Source: Methanolobus sediminis
GTDB taxonomy: Archaea; Halobacteriota; Methanosarcinia; Methanosarcinales; Methanosarcinaceae
DNA length: 64,000 bases
Direction of reading: 5' to 3'
NCBI RefSeq assembly: GCF_031312595.1
Contig: NZ_CP133592.1
Coordinates: 1,054,001 to 1,118,000 of the forward strand
Of this stretch, positions 44,650-52,732 are shown piece after piece. The position numbers and the translations under genes were made by a program. A model generated the notes under the pieces. It was not told where the DNA came from. It did not search any database and saw nothing but the letters and a program-made list of their open reading frames with translations. The stretch's first letter is position 1; each line of letters opens with the position of its first letter.

Positions 44650-45288
44650 ATGATTGGAATGATCTACAATATATCCTGCAGCATAAAAGATAGCTTTGAA
44701 GAAAAAGACAAAGCAAGAGAAAGCAGTCTGGCAATTTCCAGGGATGTTGTGCGCAACTGCAGGACAGCAATGTATAGCATACATAACAGGGATTTTGATA
44801 GGGCGAAGAAGCTGATATCCGAAGCCATGGAAATGACAGAGAAAATGAACACATTGCTTGCGGATCATCCTGACATATACTATTCCGGTTTTCTGGAACA
44901 TGCGCAACAGGAATTCGTTGAGTGTCTGGTGATATACAACATACTCAACGGTGAAGACAAAGAAATGCCCGGACCTCAGGAGCTTAATGTCAGCAGTGTG
45001 GCATATCTTAACGGACTTGGAGATGTTGGCGGGGAACTCAGACGGCACATCCTTGACTTGATAAGAAAGGACAGACCTGAAGAAGGTGAAAAATACCTGG
45101 GGCTTATGGAAGAGATTTACAATTGCCTTATGATGTTTGATTATCCTGATGCCATGACCAAAGGACTCCGGCATAAGACAGATGTCACAAGGTCAATTAT
45201 AGAGAAGACCAGAGGCGACCTTACAAATGCCATGAGGCAGCAAAAGCTGGAAAAGGCAATGAAGGAATTTGAGAACAGAATCAATTAA
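44650..45288 (+). CDS. archaeal translin homologue
   Basis: This 212-residue helical protein of the translin/TRAX family has EEKDKARESSLAISRDVVRNC (nucleic-acid-facing basic helix), AQQEFVECLVIYNIL and LNGLGDVGGELRRHILDLIR, the conserved GDxxGE/LRR signature. Translin octamers bind single-stranded RNA/DNA, and some archaeal forms have RNase activity through acidic residues (EFVE, DVGGE). ATG 44650 is used, with ATG 44659 possible. It is 72 bases upstream of sepS. Confidence 0.92.
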   Translation: MIGMIYNISCSIKDSFEEKDKARESSLAISRDVVRNCRTAMYSIHNRDFDRAKKLISEAMEMTEKMNTLLADHPDIYYSGFLEHAQQEFVECLVIYNILNGEDKEMPGPQELNVSSVAYLNGLGDVGGELRRHILDLIRKDRPEEGEKYLGLMEEIYNCLMMFDYPDAMTKGLRHKTDVTRSIIEKTRGDLTNAMRQQKLEKAMKEFENRIN

Positions 45289-45360
45289 CCAATTGGCCTT
45301 AATTGATCCGTTTATTTCAATTTCAAGATCACATATTTACACATATTACGAGGAATATAC

Positions 45361-46980
45361 ATGAAATTCAACCCTGATGATATTAAAAAAGCAGCTAGCG
45401 AGGATTTTGACGCTGCATGGAATAAGGGTACAGAGTACATCAGCGAGTCTAAGCTGAATGACCAGTATCCACACATGACCATCAAATTCGGTAAGCCACA
45501 TCCGGTATATGATACAATCTCAAAGCTTCGTGATGCTTACCTTAGAATGGGATTTGAGGAAATGATGAATCCGCTCATTGTTGATGAGAGAGAGGTTCAC
45601 AAACAGTTCAGCCATGAGGCACTAGCGGTCCTTGACAGGTGTTTCTACCTTGCAGGACTCCCACGTCCGAATGTAGGTATCTCAGACGAGCGTATTGCCC
45701 TGATAAAGGAAATCCTCGGTGGTGTTGACGATGAAGCCATTGAGACCATCAGGAAAGTCCTTCACGCATACAAGAAGGGAGATGTCGAGGGAGATGACCT
45801 CGTACCTGAGATCGCAGCCAGCATCAATATCTCAGACTCACTTGTCGTTGAGATGATCGACCAGGTCTTCCCTGAATTCAAGGAACTTATTCCTCAGGCA
45901 ACCAAGAAGACCCTCAGAAGTCACATGACCTCCGGCTGGTTCATCAGTCTTTCATCTATAATCGAGCGTGCAAACCCGCCTTTTAACTTCTTCTCAATTG
46001 ACCGCTGCTTCAGAAGGGAACAGGACGAAGACGCTGCGCGTCTTATGACATACTACTCTGCATCCTGTGTGATCATGGATGAGAACGTGACCATCGATCA
46101 CGGAAAAGCAGTGGCACAGGGATTACTTTCACAATTCGGTTTCGAGAAGTTCATGTTTAGGCCGGATGACAAGCGCAGCAAGTACTACGTACCTGACACT
46201 CAGATAGAGGTATTTGCTTACCATCCAAAGCTGGTCGGTTCTAACACAAAGTACTCCGACGGATGGATAGAGATAGCAACTTTCGGTATTTACTCTCCTA
46301 TCGCCCTCTCACAGTACAATATACCATATCCGGTGATGAACCTTGGACTTGGCGTGGAAAGACTTGCTATGATTCTCCACGATGCAACTGACATCCGTTC
46401 ACTCACATATCCGCAGATCACACAGTATTCTGAATGGAAGATGACCGACAATGAGCTTGCAAAGAATGTCAAAGTTGCAAATGTTCCTGAGACCGCAGAA
46501 GGCATGGAGATTGTAAAGGCTATTGTGGCCATCTGTAATGAACATGGTTCAACTCCAAGTCCATGCGAATTCCCTGCATGGGAAGGAACGATCAACGGAA
46601 AGACAGTGAAGGTAGCTGTTGTTGAACCGGAAGAGGAAACAAAGCTCTGTGGACCTGCTGTATTCAATGAGGTCGTTGCATACGAGAACGACATCCTTGG
46701 AGTACCGGATAACAAGAAGTGGAAGAATGTACTTGAGAACCACTCTGCAAGAACCGGCGTCACATTCCTTGATGCATTTGCATGCCAGGCGGCAAAGGAT
46801 ATTGAAAATGCAATTGCAAACGGTGAAAGCGAAGTTGAGACGAGGGTCAGGATCGTTAAGGTTCCTTCCGAGATCAACATCCGCCTTGAACCACTTGCAC
46901 AGCGTTTCATCACAAGCAACAAGAAGAAGATCGACATCCGTGGACCTGTGTTCACTACTGTGAGGGCAACTATTGAATAA
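45361..46980 (+). CDS. sepS: O-phosphoseryl-tRNA(Cys) synthetase
   Basis: The 539-residue class II SepRS charges tRNA-Cys with phosphoserine, which SepCysS then converts to Cys. Signature blocks include HPVYDTISKLRDAYLRMGFEE, KTLRSHMTSGWFISL, DRCFRREQDEDAARLMTYY and NLGLGVERLAMILHD (motif 3). Found almost only in methanogens and relatives, which supports the taxonomy. The C-terminus holds the anticodon-recognition domain. Its stop overlaps endonuclease V by eight bases. Confidence 0.97.
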   Translation: MKFNPDDIKKAASEDFDAAWNKGTEYISESKLNDQYPHMTIKFGKPHPVYDTISKLRDAYLRMGFEEMMNPLIVDEREVHKQFSHEALAVLDRCFYLAGLPRPNVGISDERIALIKEILGGVDDEAIETIRKVLHAYKKGDVEGDDLVPEIAASINISDSLVVEMIDQVFPEFKELIPQATKKTLRSHMTSGWFISLSSIIERANPPFNFFSIDRCFRREQDEDAARLMTYYSASCVIMDENVTIDHGKAVAQGLLSQFGFEKFMFRPDDKRSKYYVPDTQIEVFAYHPKLVGSNTKYSDGWIEIATFGIYSPIALSQYNIPYPVMNLGLGVERLAMILHDATDIRSLTYPQITQYSEWKMTDNELAKNVKVANVPETAEGMEIVKAIVAICNEHGSTPSPCEFPAWEGTINGKTVKVAVVEPEEETKLCGPAVFNEVVAYENDILGVPDNKKWKNVLENHSARTGVTFLDAFACQAAKDIENAIANGESEVETRVRIVKVPSEINIRLEPLAQRFITSNKKKIDIRGPVFTTVRATIE

Positions 46981-47671
46981 TAACGAACTGGACTACTGGT
47001 TCGACCCATCTTCACGTACACTGGAGGAACTGAGAGTCCTCCAGAACAAAGCCATTGAAAAGTTAAGTCTTGAAGATGGCTTTGGAAAGATAGACAGGAT
47101 TGCAGGTGTGGACTGCGCATATTTTGAAGACAGGATTGTCTGTGCCATGCCTGTTCTGGACTATAATACACTTGAAGTCATTGAAAAGAAATACATCGTG
47201 CAAAAGGTTGCTTTTCCGTATATTCCTACTTACCTGAACTTTAGGGAAGGAAAAGCCATTGCATCTGTTTTTATGGAACTTGAAAATAAGCCGGACATGA
47301 TTATGTTTGATTCCTGCGGCATCAACCATCCGATCAAGGCAGGAATGGCTACTTATTTTGGAGCAGCCATGGATATACCGACTATTGGTGTTTCCAAGAA
47401 GATACTTTGCGGCGATTCAGAAACGCCTGTTGAGGTTGGAGAATCACAGAAACTGATGTATGAAGGCAATCAGGTTGGCTGGCTTCTGAAAAGCAATAAA
47501 CGCAGCAATCCGATTATTGTGGCACCCGGACACAAAGTTTCTGTTGAAAGCTCGCTTGAGATTGTGAAACACTGCCTGAAAGGATATAAGCTGCCCGAAC
47601 CTACCAGGCTTGCACATATGTATGCGGCAGAAGCTAAGAAAGAGATTCTGGAACAGAAGGACAGGAATTGA
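46973..47671 (+). CDS. nfi: endonuclease V
   Basis: The 232-residue deoxyinosine-specific nuclease has the metal-binding aspartates in IAGVDCAYFEDR and MFDSCGINHPIKAGMA, the substrate wedge FPYIPTYLNFREG and IGVSKKILCG. It nicks 3' to the base after inosine in deaminated DNA. Translation starts at TTG 46973 inside the sepS end, preceded by GAGGG. Confidence 0.93.
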   Translation: MNNNELDYWFDPSSRTLEELRVLQNKAIEKLSLEDGFGKIDRIAGVDCAYFEDRIVCAMPVLDYNTLEVIEKKYIVQKVAFPYIPTYLNFREGKAIASVFMELENKPDMIMFDSCGINHPIKAGMATYFGAAMDIPTIGVSKKILCGDSETPVEVGESQKLMYEGNQVGWLLKSNKRSNPIIVAPGHKVSVESSLEIVKHCLKGYKLPEPTRLAHMYAAEAKKEILEQKDRN

Positions 47672-47675
47672 TATT

Positions 47676-48338
47676 ATGAACCCATGCAAAGATTCAAATT
47701 ATCCTGATCATCTAAATTATCAAAAATACCCGAATATTGAAGCGCTTGTGGACGAAGGTGAACCTGTGTGCATCACCCTTTGTGATGATGACGGTGAGAC
47801 TTCAGAGATGCTTTACTGTGAACTTGTACATCTGGCGCGAAACGGGAAATCTTTCCTGATAGAAGACCAGAGATGCAGACCTGGAAAATTCATACTTGGT
47901 GTGAGTGAGAACAGTCCGGCAGACTATTACCTGAAATCCAATAGGTATAAGGATGAGGAGACGGCACAGAGGGCTGTGAATTCGCTTCCGAGGATTGAAA
48001 GGGAGTACAGATCAATTAAAATCGAGCCTCTTGGGAAAAATAATGGCAAATTTAATGTTCTTTTGCTTTATCTTAAACCTGAAAGTGCTATGAAGATCAT
48101 ACAGGCATATGCATTTCATTTTGGGGAGGGAATTACTTCAAGGTCAATTGGTGCGGCGTCCATATGCGGAGATTGTACTGCAAGGGTGCTGAAAGATGGG
48201 ATTGGTATTTCCTATGGATGCAAGGGTTCCAGAAAACATAGCGGCTATGCTAATGAGGAAGTTCCTATTGGAATTGCTTATAGTATGCTGGAAAAAATAG
48301 AAGAGGGACTGAAAAACATCCCTGCAACGTTTGATTGA
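47676..48338 (+). CDS. DUF169 family protein
   Basis: The 220-residue protein of the DUF169 (COG2043) family has an N-terminal region (EPVCITLCDDDG, CRPGKFILGVSE), VLLLYLKPESAMKIIQAYAF, and a cysteine block ASICGDCTARVLKDGIGISYGCKGSRK. Four to five conserved cysteines suggest metal or cluster binding; function unknown, widespread in methanogens. ATG 47676 follows AGGA; the frame runs 22 residues upstream into nfi without support. Confidence 0.9.
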   Translation: MNPCKDSNYPDHLNYQKYPNIEALVDEGEPVCITLCDDDGETSEMLYCELVHLARNGKSFLIEDQRCRPGKFILGVSENSPADYYLKSNRYKDEETAQRAVNSLPRIEREYRSIKIEPLGKNNGKFNVLLLYLKPESAMKIIQAYAFHFGEGITSRSIGAASICGDCTARVLKDGIGISYGCKGSRKHSGYANEEVPIGIAYSMLEKIEEGLKNIPATFD

Positions 48339-48380
48339 TTATATGGCTTGTATTGAATCTATTGATCCTATTGGGTATAA

Positions 48381-48770
48381 TCATCTGGCGTTGTAGAGTG
48401 GAATTTCTTCCGCGTCTACTTTTGTGACTTCACCTATGGTGTTGTTCAGAACTTTCCTTATACGAGCAATGCATTTTGGATCGAGCTGAAGTCTGAGGCT
48501 TGTGGTTTCACGTTCCTCATAATAGGCCTCACTGCTCTGCGTTACGCGGTGTGTTGATACCTGATGCCTGACCAGTTTGGCGACTATGCCCATGTTCCCG
48601 CCTGTGAGATCATCAGGGCTTGTGTGGGTGAGGAGTAACATATCACCTACGTTCATGTGCAGTGCTGCCAGAAAGTTGTGAGGACTCCTGATCTCTATTG
48701 TCAGAAGCCGGTTCTGCCTCAGTTCTGAGATAACACGCTCAGATATTCCTGTCAAAGCAATATATTCCAT
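48381..48770 (-). CDS. DUF473 family protein
   Basis: This 129-residue archaeal protein (MEYIALTGISERVISELRQN, NVGDMLLLTHTSPDDLTGG, ending EIPLYNAR) has the DUF473 pattern seen in methanogens. Small, beta-rich and uncharacterised. I use ATG 48770, four bases after the PAC2 gene's stop and preceded by GGGTGA; a longer frame to 48806 overlaps that gene. Probably co-transcribed with PAC2. Confidence 0.85.
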   Translation of the reverse strand: MEYIALTGISERVISELRQNRLLTIEIRSPHNFLAALHMNVGDMLLLTHTSPDDLTGGNMGIVAKLVRHQVSTHRVTQSSEAYYEERETTSLRLQLDPKCIARIRKVLNNTIGEVTKVDAEEIPLYNAR

Positions 48771-48774
48771 GTTA

Positions 48775-49524
48775 TCACCCGTACATTGGGAACTCTTTTC
48801 TTCCACCTGTTGTTGGCTGTTCGGTTGTCCTTACGTCCTCGGCAAGTCTCTGCATCTCAATCTCGATCTTCTCTGCCTGTTCTATGAGGCCTGCGGTGTT
48901 GATCTTATAGTCGTAAAGAATATTCAGGACATCGATCACCACTGCTGCTGCCCTTGGATCAGGGTTCTGGCTCATGGTTGAACCGAGCAGGCTTATGGCA
49001 GGGATTTCACGCACGAGACATTCACCCATGATGCTGCCGGATATTCCTGAGATGGTTCCCATCTGGAATAATTCTACTTTGTCCTTTATCCTATCCAGCA
49101 TCTCCATGGTGGTGGCTGCACCGAATACTTTGTGTTCCTCACTCATGGTTGCGATTCCTGCAAGAGATACGATCTCTTTTACATTGATGGACTGTGCCCA
49201 TGAGAGAAGAGCTTTGCTTATATCGTATGCAATTACCGGATTGATCGGAATGTCAGAGACTACCATTACCATGCCATGCTCTGTGCTTTCGTAGATCCTG
49301 ACAGGCATGTTTATGAGTCCTTCGTAAAGAACCGCTATCGGAGGGAAATGCCTGGAATCTATGGAACCTACATATTCCATCTTAAGTTCGTCTATTATCT
49401 GCTGACTGGCAATGTTACCAACTAAACCTATTCCCGGAAAACCCTCTATTAATATAGGATTTTCAGTCTGAATCTCTGTGGTTATGATCTTTACATTGTT
49501 GTCCTCATAATCTGTTTCAGCCAA
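48775..49524 (-). CDS. PAC2 family proteasome-assembly chaperone-like protein
   Basis: The 249-residue PAC2 fold has NPILIEGFPGIGLVGNIASQ at the N-terminus, GMVMVVSDIPINP, EIVSLAGIAT and a helical C-terminus. Archaeal homologues of PAC2/PbaB bind proteasome components via an HbYX-like tail; the C-terminal sequence here ends FPMYG, which is not a clean HbYX. Start TTG 49524, six bases after AGGTGAT. Upstream partner of DUF473. Confidence 0.87.
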   Translation of the reverse strand: MAETDYEDNNVKIITTEIQTENPILIEGFPGIGLVGNIASQQIIDELKMEYVGSIDSRHFPPIAVLYEGLINMPVRIYESTEHGMVMVVSDIPINPVIAYDISKALLSWAQSINVKEIVSLAGIATMSEEHKVFGAATTMEMLDRIKDKVELFQMGTISGISGSIMGECLVREIPAISLLGSTMSQNPDPRAAAVVIDVLNILYDYKINTAGLIEQAEKIEIEMQRLAEDVRTTEQPTTGGRKEFPMYG

Positions 49525-49735
49525 ACGATCACCTTTTAAAATCCAACTTAGTAAACTCCCTATATTAATATAAGATTTAGCTTATAGATAAGAGCATCGT
49601 TTGCCAGCGTTGATTGAACTGTTACATGATGAGTAAGATTTAAAGGCAGTTAAACTGTATTAATAAATGTTGTGAATATAGCCATATTCATCATAGGTTT
49701 TGTATTTTATTAAATTGAATAGGAGGGTTCATAGT

Positions 49736-50191
49736 TTGGATATTGAGTATGGAAATGGAAAAAATATGTTGTATCGTTATTTGAGTCCAAGTGTAATGAA
49801 AAAGAAGCACATTGACCACCCTGATCCATTATTTGATGAATTAACTTACGGAGAAGGTGGAAACTTTAGTAGTATGGTTAGGCAAAATGTTCTACCTGGA
49901 AGCCATATTTTCTTTCATACTACAATTGGAGGACAACGCTATATTACAGCCCATTATTTTGTTTCTAAGATTATGGAAGGCTTTGACGCAAGGCAAGATA
50001 AAGATACCAGAGCAACATATAGAAACGTACACATTCACCCTGAAAATTTCGAAGAGTGGTGGCCATCCTATGATGTTAATTTGGAAAAAGAGACAGATTC
50101 AAATGACATTGTCATTTTTGGAGATAAAAAAAGTCTCTTGGGAAACTTGAGAATCCATTACCTTTTGATAAAGAACTCGCTGAAAAATTAG
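49736..50191 (+). CDS. N-terminal half of a split nuclease: putative modification-sensing (Nmad/PUA-like) domain
   Basis: From TTG 49736, eight bases after AGGAGGG, 151 residues run to a stop at 50191: LYRYLSPSVMKKKHIDHP, NVLPGSHIFFHTTIGGQRYI, AHYFVSKIMEGFDARQD. The pattern recalls the nucleotide-modification-associated (Nmad) or EVE/PUA-like beta-barrels; this is tentative. After the A7 tract at 50126-50132 this frame continues only with unrelated residues, while the -1 frame continues in good coding sequence through GKLENPLPFDKELAEKLVFEG into the nuclease. A single A insertion or -1 slippage would give one protein of about 342 residues. Composition is AT-rich and unlike neighbours, suggesting transfer. 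Confidence 0.65.
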   Translation: MDIEYGNGKNMLYRYLSPSVMKKKHIDHPDPLFDELTYGEGGNFSSMVRQNVLPGSHIFFHTTIGGQRYITAHYFVSKIMEGFDARQDKDTRATYRNVHIHPENFEEWWPSYDVNLEKETDSNDIVIFGDKKSLLGNLRIHYLLIKNSLKN

Positions 50192-50760
50192 TGTTTGAAG
50201 GCAATCAAATAAATCTTGGAATAATAAACAAAAACGGACGAACTATGAGTGATAGTGAATGTATTACTTCCTGTACACGAGTTCCTCGTTACATCACTAA
50301 AAACGATGTTCGTACTTTATTTGAAGAAATTAGCTTATTGAATGAAATTGACGGTTTCAGCAAAGAAAGCAATAAGGCGTATTTAGAATTCGAAACTCGA
50401 TTGGACATTGATTTTCCAGAAAAATATATAGAAGACATGGTTTTTATGCAACCCAATCTTGTAGAACCCGGAATGAAAGTAATTTCAAGACAGCTAACAA
50501 TACCCACGGGAAGAATTGATCTTTTATTAGAAAATGAAGCCGGCGAAATAGTGATTCTTGAAATAAAAAAAGGATTTCCACGTGATGATGTTGTAGCTCA
50601 GGTTCTTAGTTACAAAGGAGATATTGAAGACCGATATCCTGACAAAAATGTTAAAACTGCAATATTGTGTGAAGATTGTTCCAATAGAGTAAAAAATGCT
50701 GCAAAATCTGCAGACATGATAATTTACAAATATGGAGCGTATTTCCAAATTAGTGCTTAA
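50191..50760 (+). CDS. C-terminal half of a split nuclease: NucS/EndoMS (DUF91)-like endonuclease domain
   Basis: This 189-residue open frame has the RecB-like nuclease core of NucS: YIEDMVFMQPNLVEPGMKVI, catalytic Asp in PTGRIDLLLENE, Glu-x-Lys in VILEIKKGFPRDD and Gln in VAQVLSYKG. The nominal GTG 50191 overlaps the upstream stop; ATG 50245 is another possible start. Coding sequence in this frame really begins after the TAA at 50125, so most likely this is the second half of a frame-shifted fusion gene. N-terminal sensor plus NucS core suggests a modification-dependent or mismatch nuclease; inference. Confidence 0.7.
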   Translation: MFEGNQINLGIINKNGRTMSDSECITSCTRVPRYITKNDVRTLFEEISLLNEIDGFSKESNKAYLEFETRLDIDFPEKYIEDMVFMQPNLVEPGMKVISRQLTIPTGRIDLLLENEAGEIVILEIKKGFPRDDVVAQVLSYKGDIEDRYPDKNVKTAILCEDCSNRVKNAAKSADMIIYKYGAYFQISA

Positions 50761-50961
50761 CATGCGGATAACAACAACTTAACATATAATTTGAGTTTGG
50801 TGAGTAAAAAGAAAGCTCAAAAAAATAGTACAAACACTCACCTTTAAATCTTTTTTATGTAAACACAATACAAACACATCACTAAGCCACAATACAAAAA
50901 TATCATCATCAACATGCCATTAACGAAGCAATCATAAAACCATAAGCATGAAGGCGATACT

Positions 50962-51555
50962 ATGGAAAAGACAATCACATACTTTAACGAAGTTGGAAAA
51001 GCAAACACTGAAGAGGTCATGAAGTTATCTGCAAAGAGGGCAGCAGAACTTGGAATCAAATACGTTGTGCTGGCAAGCACAAGCGGGGAAACAGCACTTG
51101 TTGCCGCAGAAGCATTCAAAGGACAGGATGTCAAGATCATAGCGATCACACACCAGTACGGACTTAAGGAACCTGGAAAGTGGGAAGTCGATGAAGACAA
51201 GCTTGCAAAGCTCAACGAGCTTGGAGTTGTAATGACAACACAGTCACACATGTTCTCAGGCGTTGAGCGTGCTATCCAGAAGCGTATTGGCGGTGCAAGC
51301 CGTGCTGATGTCATATCCGACACACTGAGAGCTGTATTTGGAAAAGGATTCAAGGTAGCTCTGGAATGCGTAATGATGGCAGCCGACTCAGGTCACATAC
51401 CAGTATCCCTTGACACAGAAATTATAGCAATTGGCGGAACCAGGCAGGGAGCAGACGTATCCGTAGTTGTCAGACCTGCACATTCCTTTGATTTCTTTGG
51501 CATGCAGGTAAGGGAAATCATAGCAATGCCAAGGGCTAAGGAAGAGCCAAAGTAA
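50962..51555 (+). CDS. pyruvate kinase C-terminal (alpha/beta) domain protein
   Basis: The 197-residue stand-alone version of the PK C-terminal domain has EEVMKLSAKRAAELGIKYVVLAS, SGETALVAAEAF, KIIAITHQYG and IIAIGGTRQGADVSVVVRPA. It lacks the catalytic barrel, so it is not a pyruvate kinase; a small-molecule sensing role is plausible. The ATG follows GAAGGCGAT. Convergent with mtd; the stop is followed by a strong hairpin. Confidence 0.9.
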   Translation: MEKTITYFNEVGKANTEEVMKLSAKRAAELGIKYVVLASTSGETALVAAEAFKGQDVKIIAITHQYGLKEPGKWEVDEDKLAKLNELGVVMTTQSHMFSGVERAIQKRIGGASRADVISDTLRAVFGKGFKVALECVMMAADSGHIPVSLDTEIIAIGGTRQGADVSVVVRPAHSFDFFGMQVREIIAMPRAKEEPK

Positions 51556-51575
51556 CTATAAAATAAGAATCTTTC

Positions 51576-51604
51576 AATGGGAATCAATTCCCATTCTCAT
51601 TTTT
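51576..51604 (+). terminator. intrinsic-type terminator after PK C-domain gene
   Basis: AATGGGAAT-CA-ATTCCCATT is a nine-pair stem followed by CTCATTTTT. Confidence 0.6.
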
Positions 51605-51742
51605 AACATCATATTCTTTATTCCCTTCTGCTTCATTAGACTGCTTATTCATGTACAATGTACTTTTCATAAAATAAGCAGTGAAGAGAACAAATGCCAG
51701 AAACAAAGCTATGGCAAATAGTATTACGTAAATAGTATCCAT
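51584..51742 (-). CDS. small single-helix membrane protein
   Basis: 52 residues from ATG 51742: one membrane segment (MDTIYVILFAIALFLAFVLF), then a polar tail (KQSNEAEGNKEYDVKNENGN). It follows mtd by 40 bases on the same strand; no Shine-Dalgarno is visible, and its end overlaps the opposite-strand terminator. The frame can also start at 51766. No family recognised; reality is uncertain. Confidence 0.4.
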   Translation of the reverse strand: MDTIYVILFAIALFLAFVLFTAYFMKSTLYMNKQSNEAEGNKEYDVKNENGN

Positions 51743-51782
51743 AAAAAGAGAAAGAAAGTACCACAAGGGTACTTCATTGAAT

Positions 51783-52607
51783 TTACTGCTGTGGCTTCTC
51801 GTAGAGAGCTGTCTTGGTCATCTGGTAGCCCTTCTTTGCGTGTGGCTGCCTGAAGACACTGTCGTTTGCTTTCTCGATCTCTCTTGCGTCGATTGCCAGC
51901 TGTGCTGCAGCACGCATCATTTCGTGACCTGCTGCTGCTGTGAGTGTAACCTGCTCGATCTCCTTCATCATGAAACATGCTGGGAAGTTGATCTTTGCGA
52001 CGGAGTCAGCCATGTGGAGAGCTGCAAGTGCCTTTGCCTTTGCGTATGGGTTGTTGAATCCTGCTCTCTCGATGCACTTCTCTGGCTTTGCGAGGATGTG
52101 TGGAAGTTCGAGTTCCTTACCTTCGTCTGCCATTGCAGCGACCTTGTCAAGCTCTTCCTGAATGAGTCTTACAACACCACAGGTTGAAAGGACCTTCATT
52201 GCGTCAGAGTTGAATGATGCCATCTCTACAGGGTCGAGGAATTCGGTCTTTGCGCCGATGAGTGGGTCTACGGTCATGATAATGTAACCGAAACCTGCTG
52301 CCTGGAGTGCCTCACGGTCTTCCTTCTTTGTAGGACCGTCTGAGATAACGATACATGGAACGTCCTTGTATATCTCACGAGCTGCGGTTGGGCCTGGTGC
52401 GCTTGAGTTAGGGCTGATCATTACGTAGAAATCAGCATCGAAGTTTTTGAGTTCTGCTGTTGCTGCTGCTTCGTCTTTACCCATTTTAGGACCTGTACCG
52501 AATACGCGAACGGAAATTCCTTCTCTTGCTGCGATCTCGTCCTGTACGAGGTCAATCACCTGGCTCATGCCTAAGTTACCTAGCTTAATGAATCCAATCT
52601 TTGCCAT
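51783..52607 (-). CDS. mtd: F420-dependent methylenetetrahydromethanopterin dehydrogenase
   Basis: The 274-residue Mtd reversibly transfers hydride between methylene-H4MPT (H4SPT) and F420 in the C1 branch of methanogenesis. Signature blocks are IGFIKLGNLGMSQVIDLV, MISPNSSAPGPTAAREIY, IIMTVDPLIGAKTEFLDP and NFPACFMMKEIEQVTLTAAAGH. Full length with a good promoter. Single-copy neighbour genes are unrelated, so it is a one-gene unit, perhaps with the small membrane protein after it. Confidence 0.98.
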   Translation of the reverse strand: MAKIGFIKLGNLGMSQVIDLVQDEIAAREGISVRVFGTGPKMGKDEAAATAELKNFDADFYVMISPNSSAPGPTAAREIYKDVPCIVISDGPTKKEDREALQAAGFGYIIMTVDPLIGAKTEFLDPVEMASFNSDAMKVLSTCGVVRLIQEELDKVAAMADEGKELELPHILAKPEKCIERAGFNNPYAKAKALAALHMADSVAKINFPACFMMKEIEQVTLTAAAGHEMMRAAAQLAIDAREIEKANDSVFRQPHAKKGYQMTKTALYEKPQQ

Positions 52608-52632
52608 GTAAAATCACAGTAGTGCAATGGGC

Positions 52633-52672
52633 AGTGTAGCATATATTACTTTTGGAATAATACCGCTACACT
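52633..52672 (-). promoter_or_regulatory. mtd promoter flanked by an inverted repeat
   Basis: On the minus strand CCAAAAGTAATATATG gives BRE plus TATA. AGTGTAGC at 52633-52640 and GCTACACT at 52665-52672 are perfect eight-base inverted arms bracketing it, so one protein dimer, or two, could occlude TBP/TFB. Confidence 0.5.
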
Positions 52673-52732
52673 TCAATAATGAATAATTATACCAGAAATA
52701 AAATGAAAAATGAGAAAATATGAATGAAAGAA

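Noticed and set aside
44596-45174. 192-residue minus-strand frame over translin
   Set aside because: Antisense to the translin gene, His/Phe/Cys-rich shadow sequence.
46290-47171. 293-residue minus-strand frame over sepS and nfi
   Set aside because: Antisense to two clearly conserved genes; Ser/Thr/Pro-rich shadow translation without motifs.
50962-51555. Full pyruvate kinase
   Set aside because: Only the C-terminal alpha/beta domain is present; the barrel and catalytic motifs are missing.
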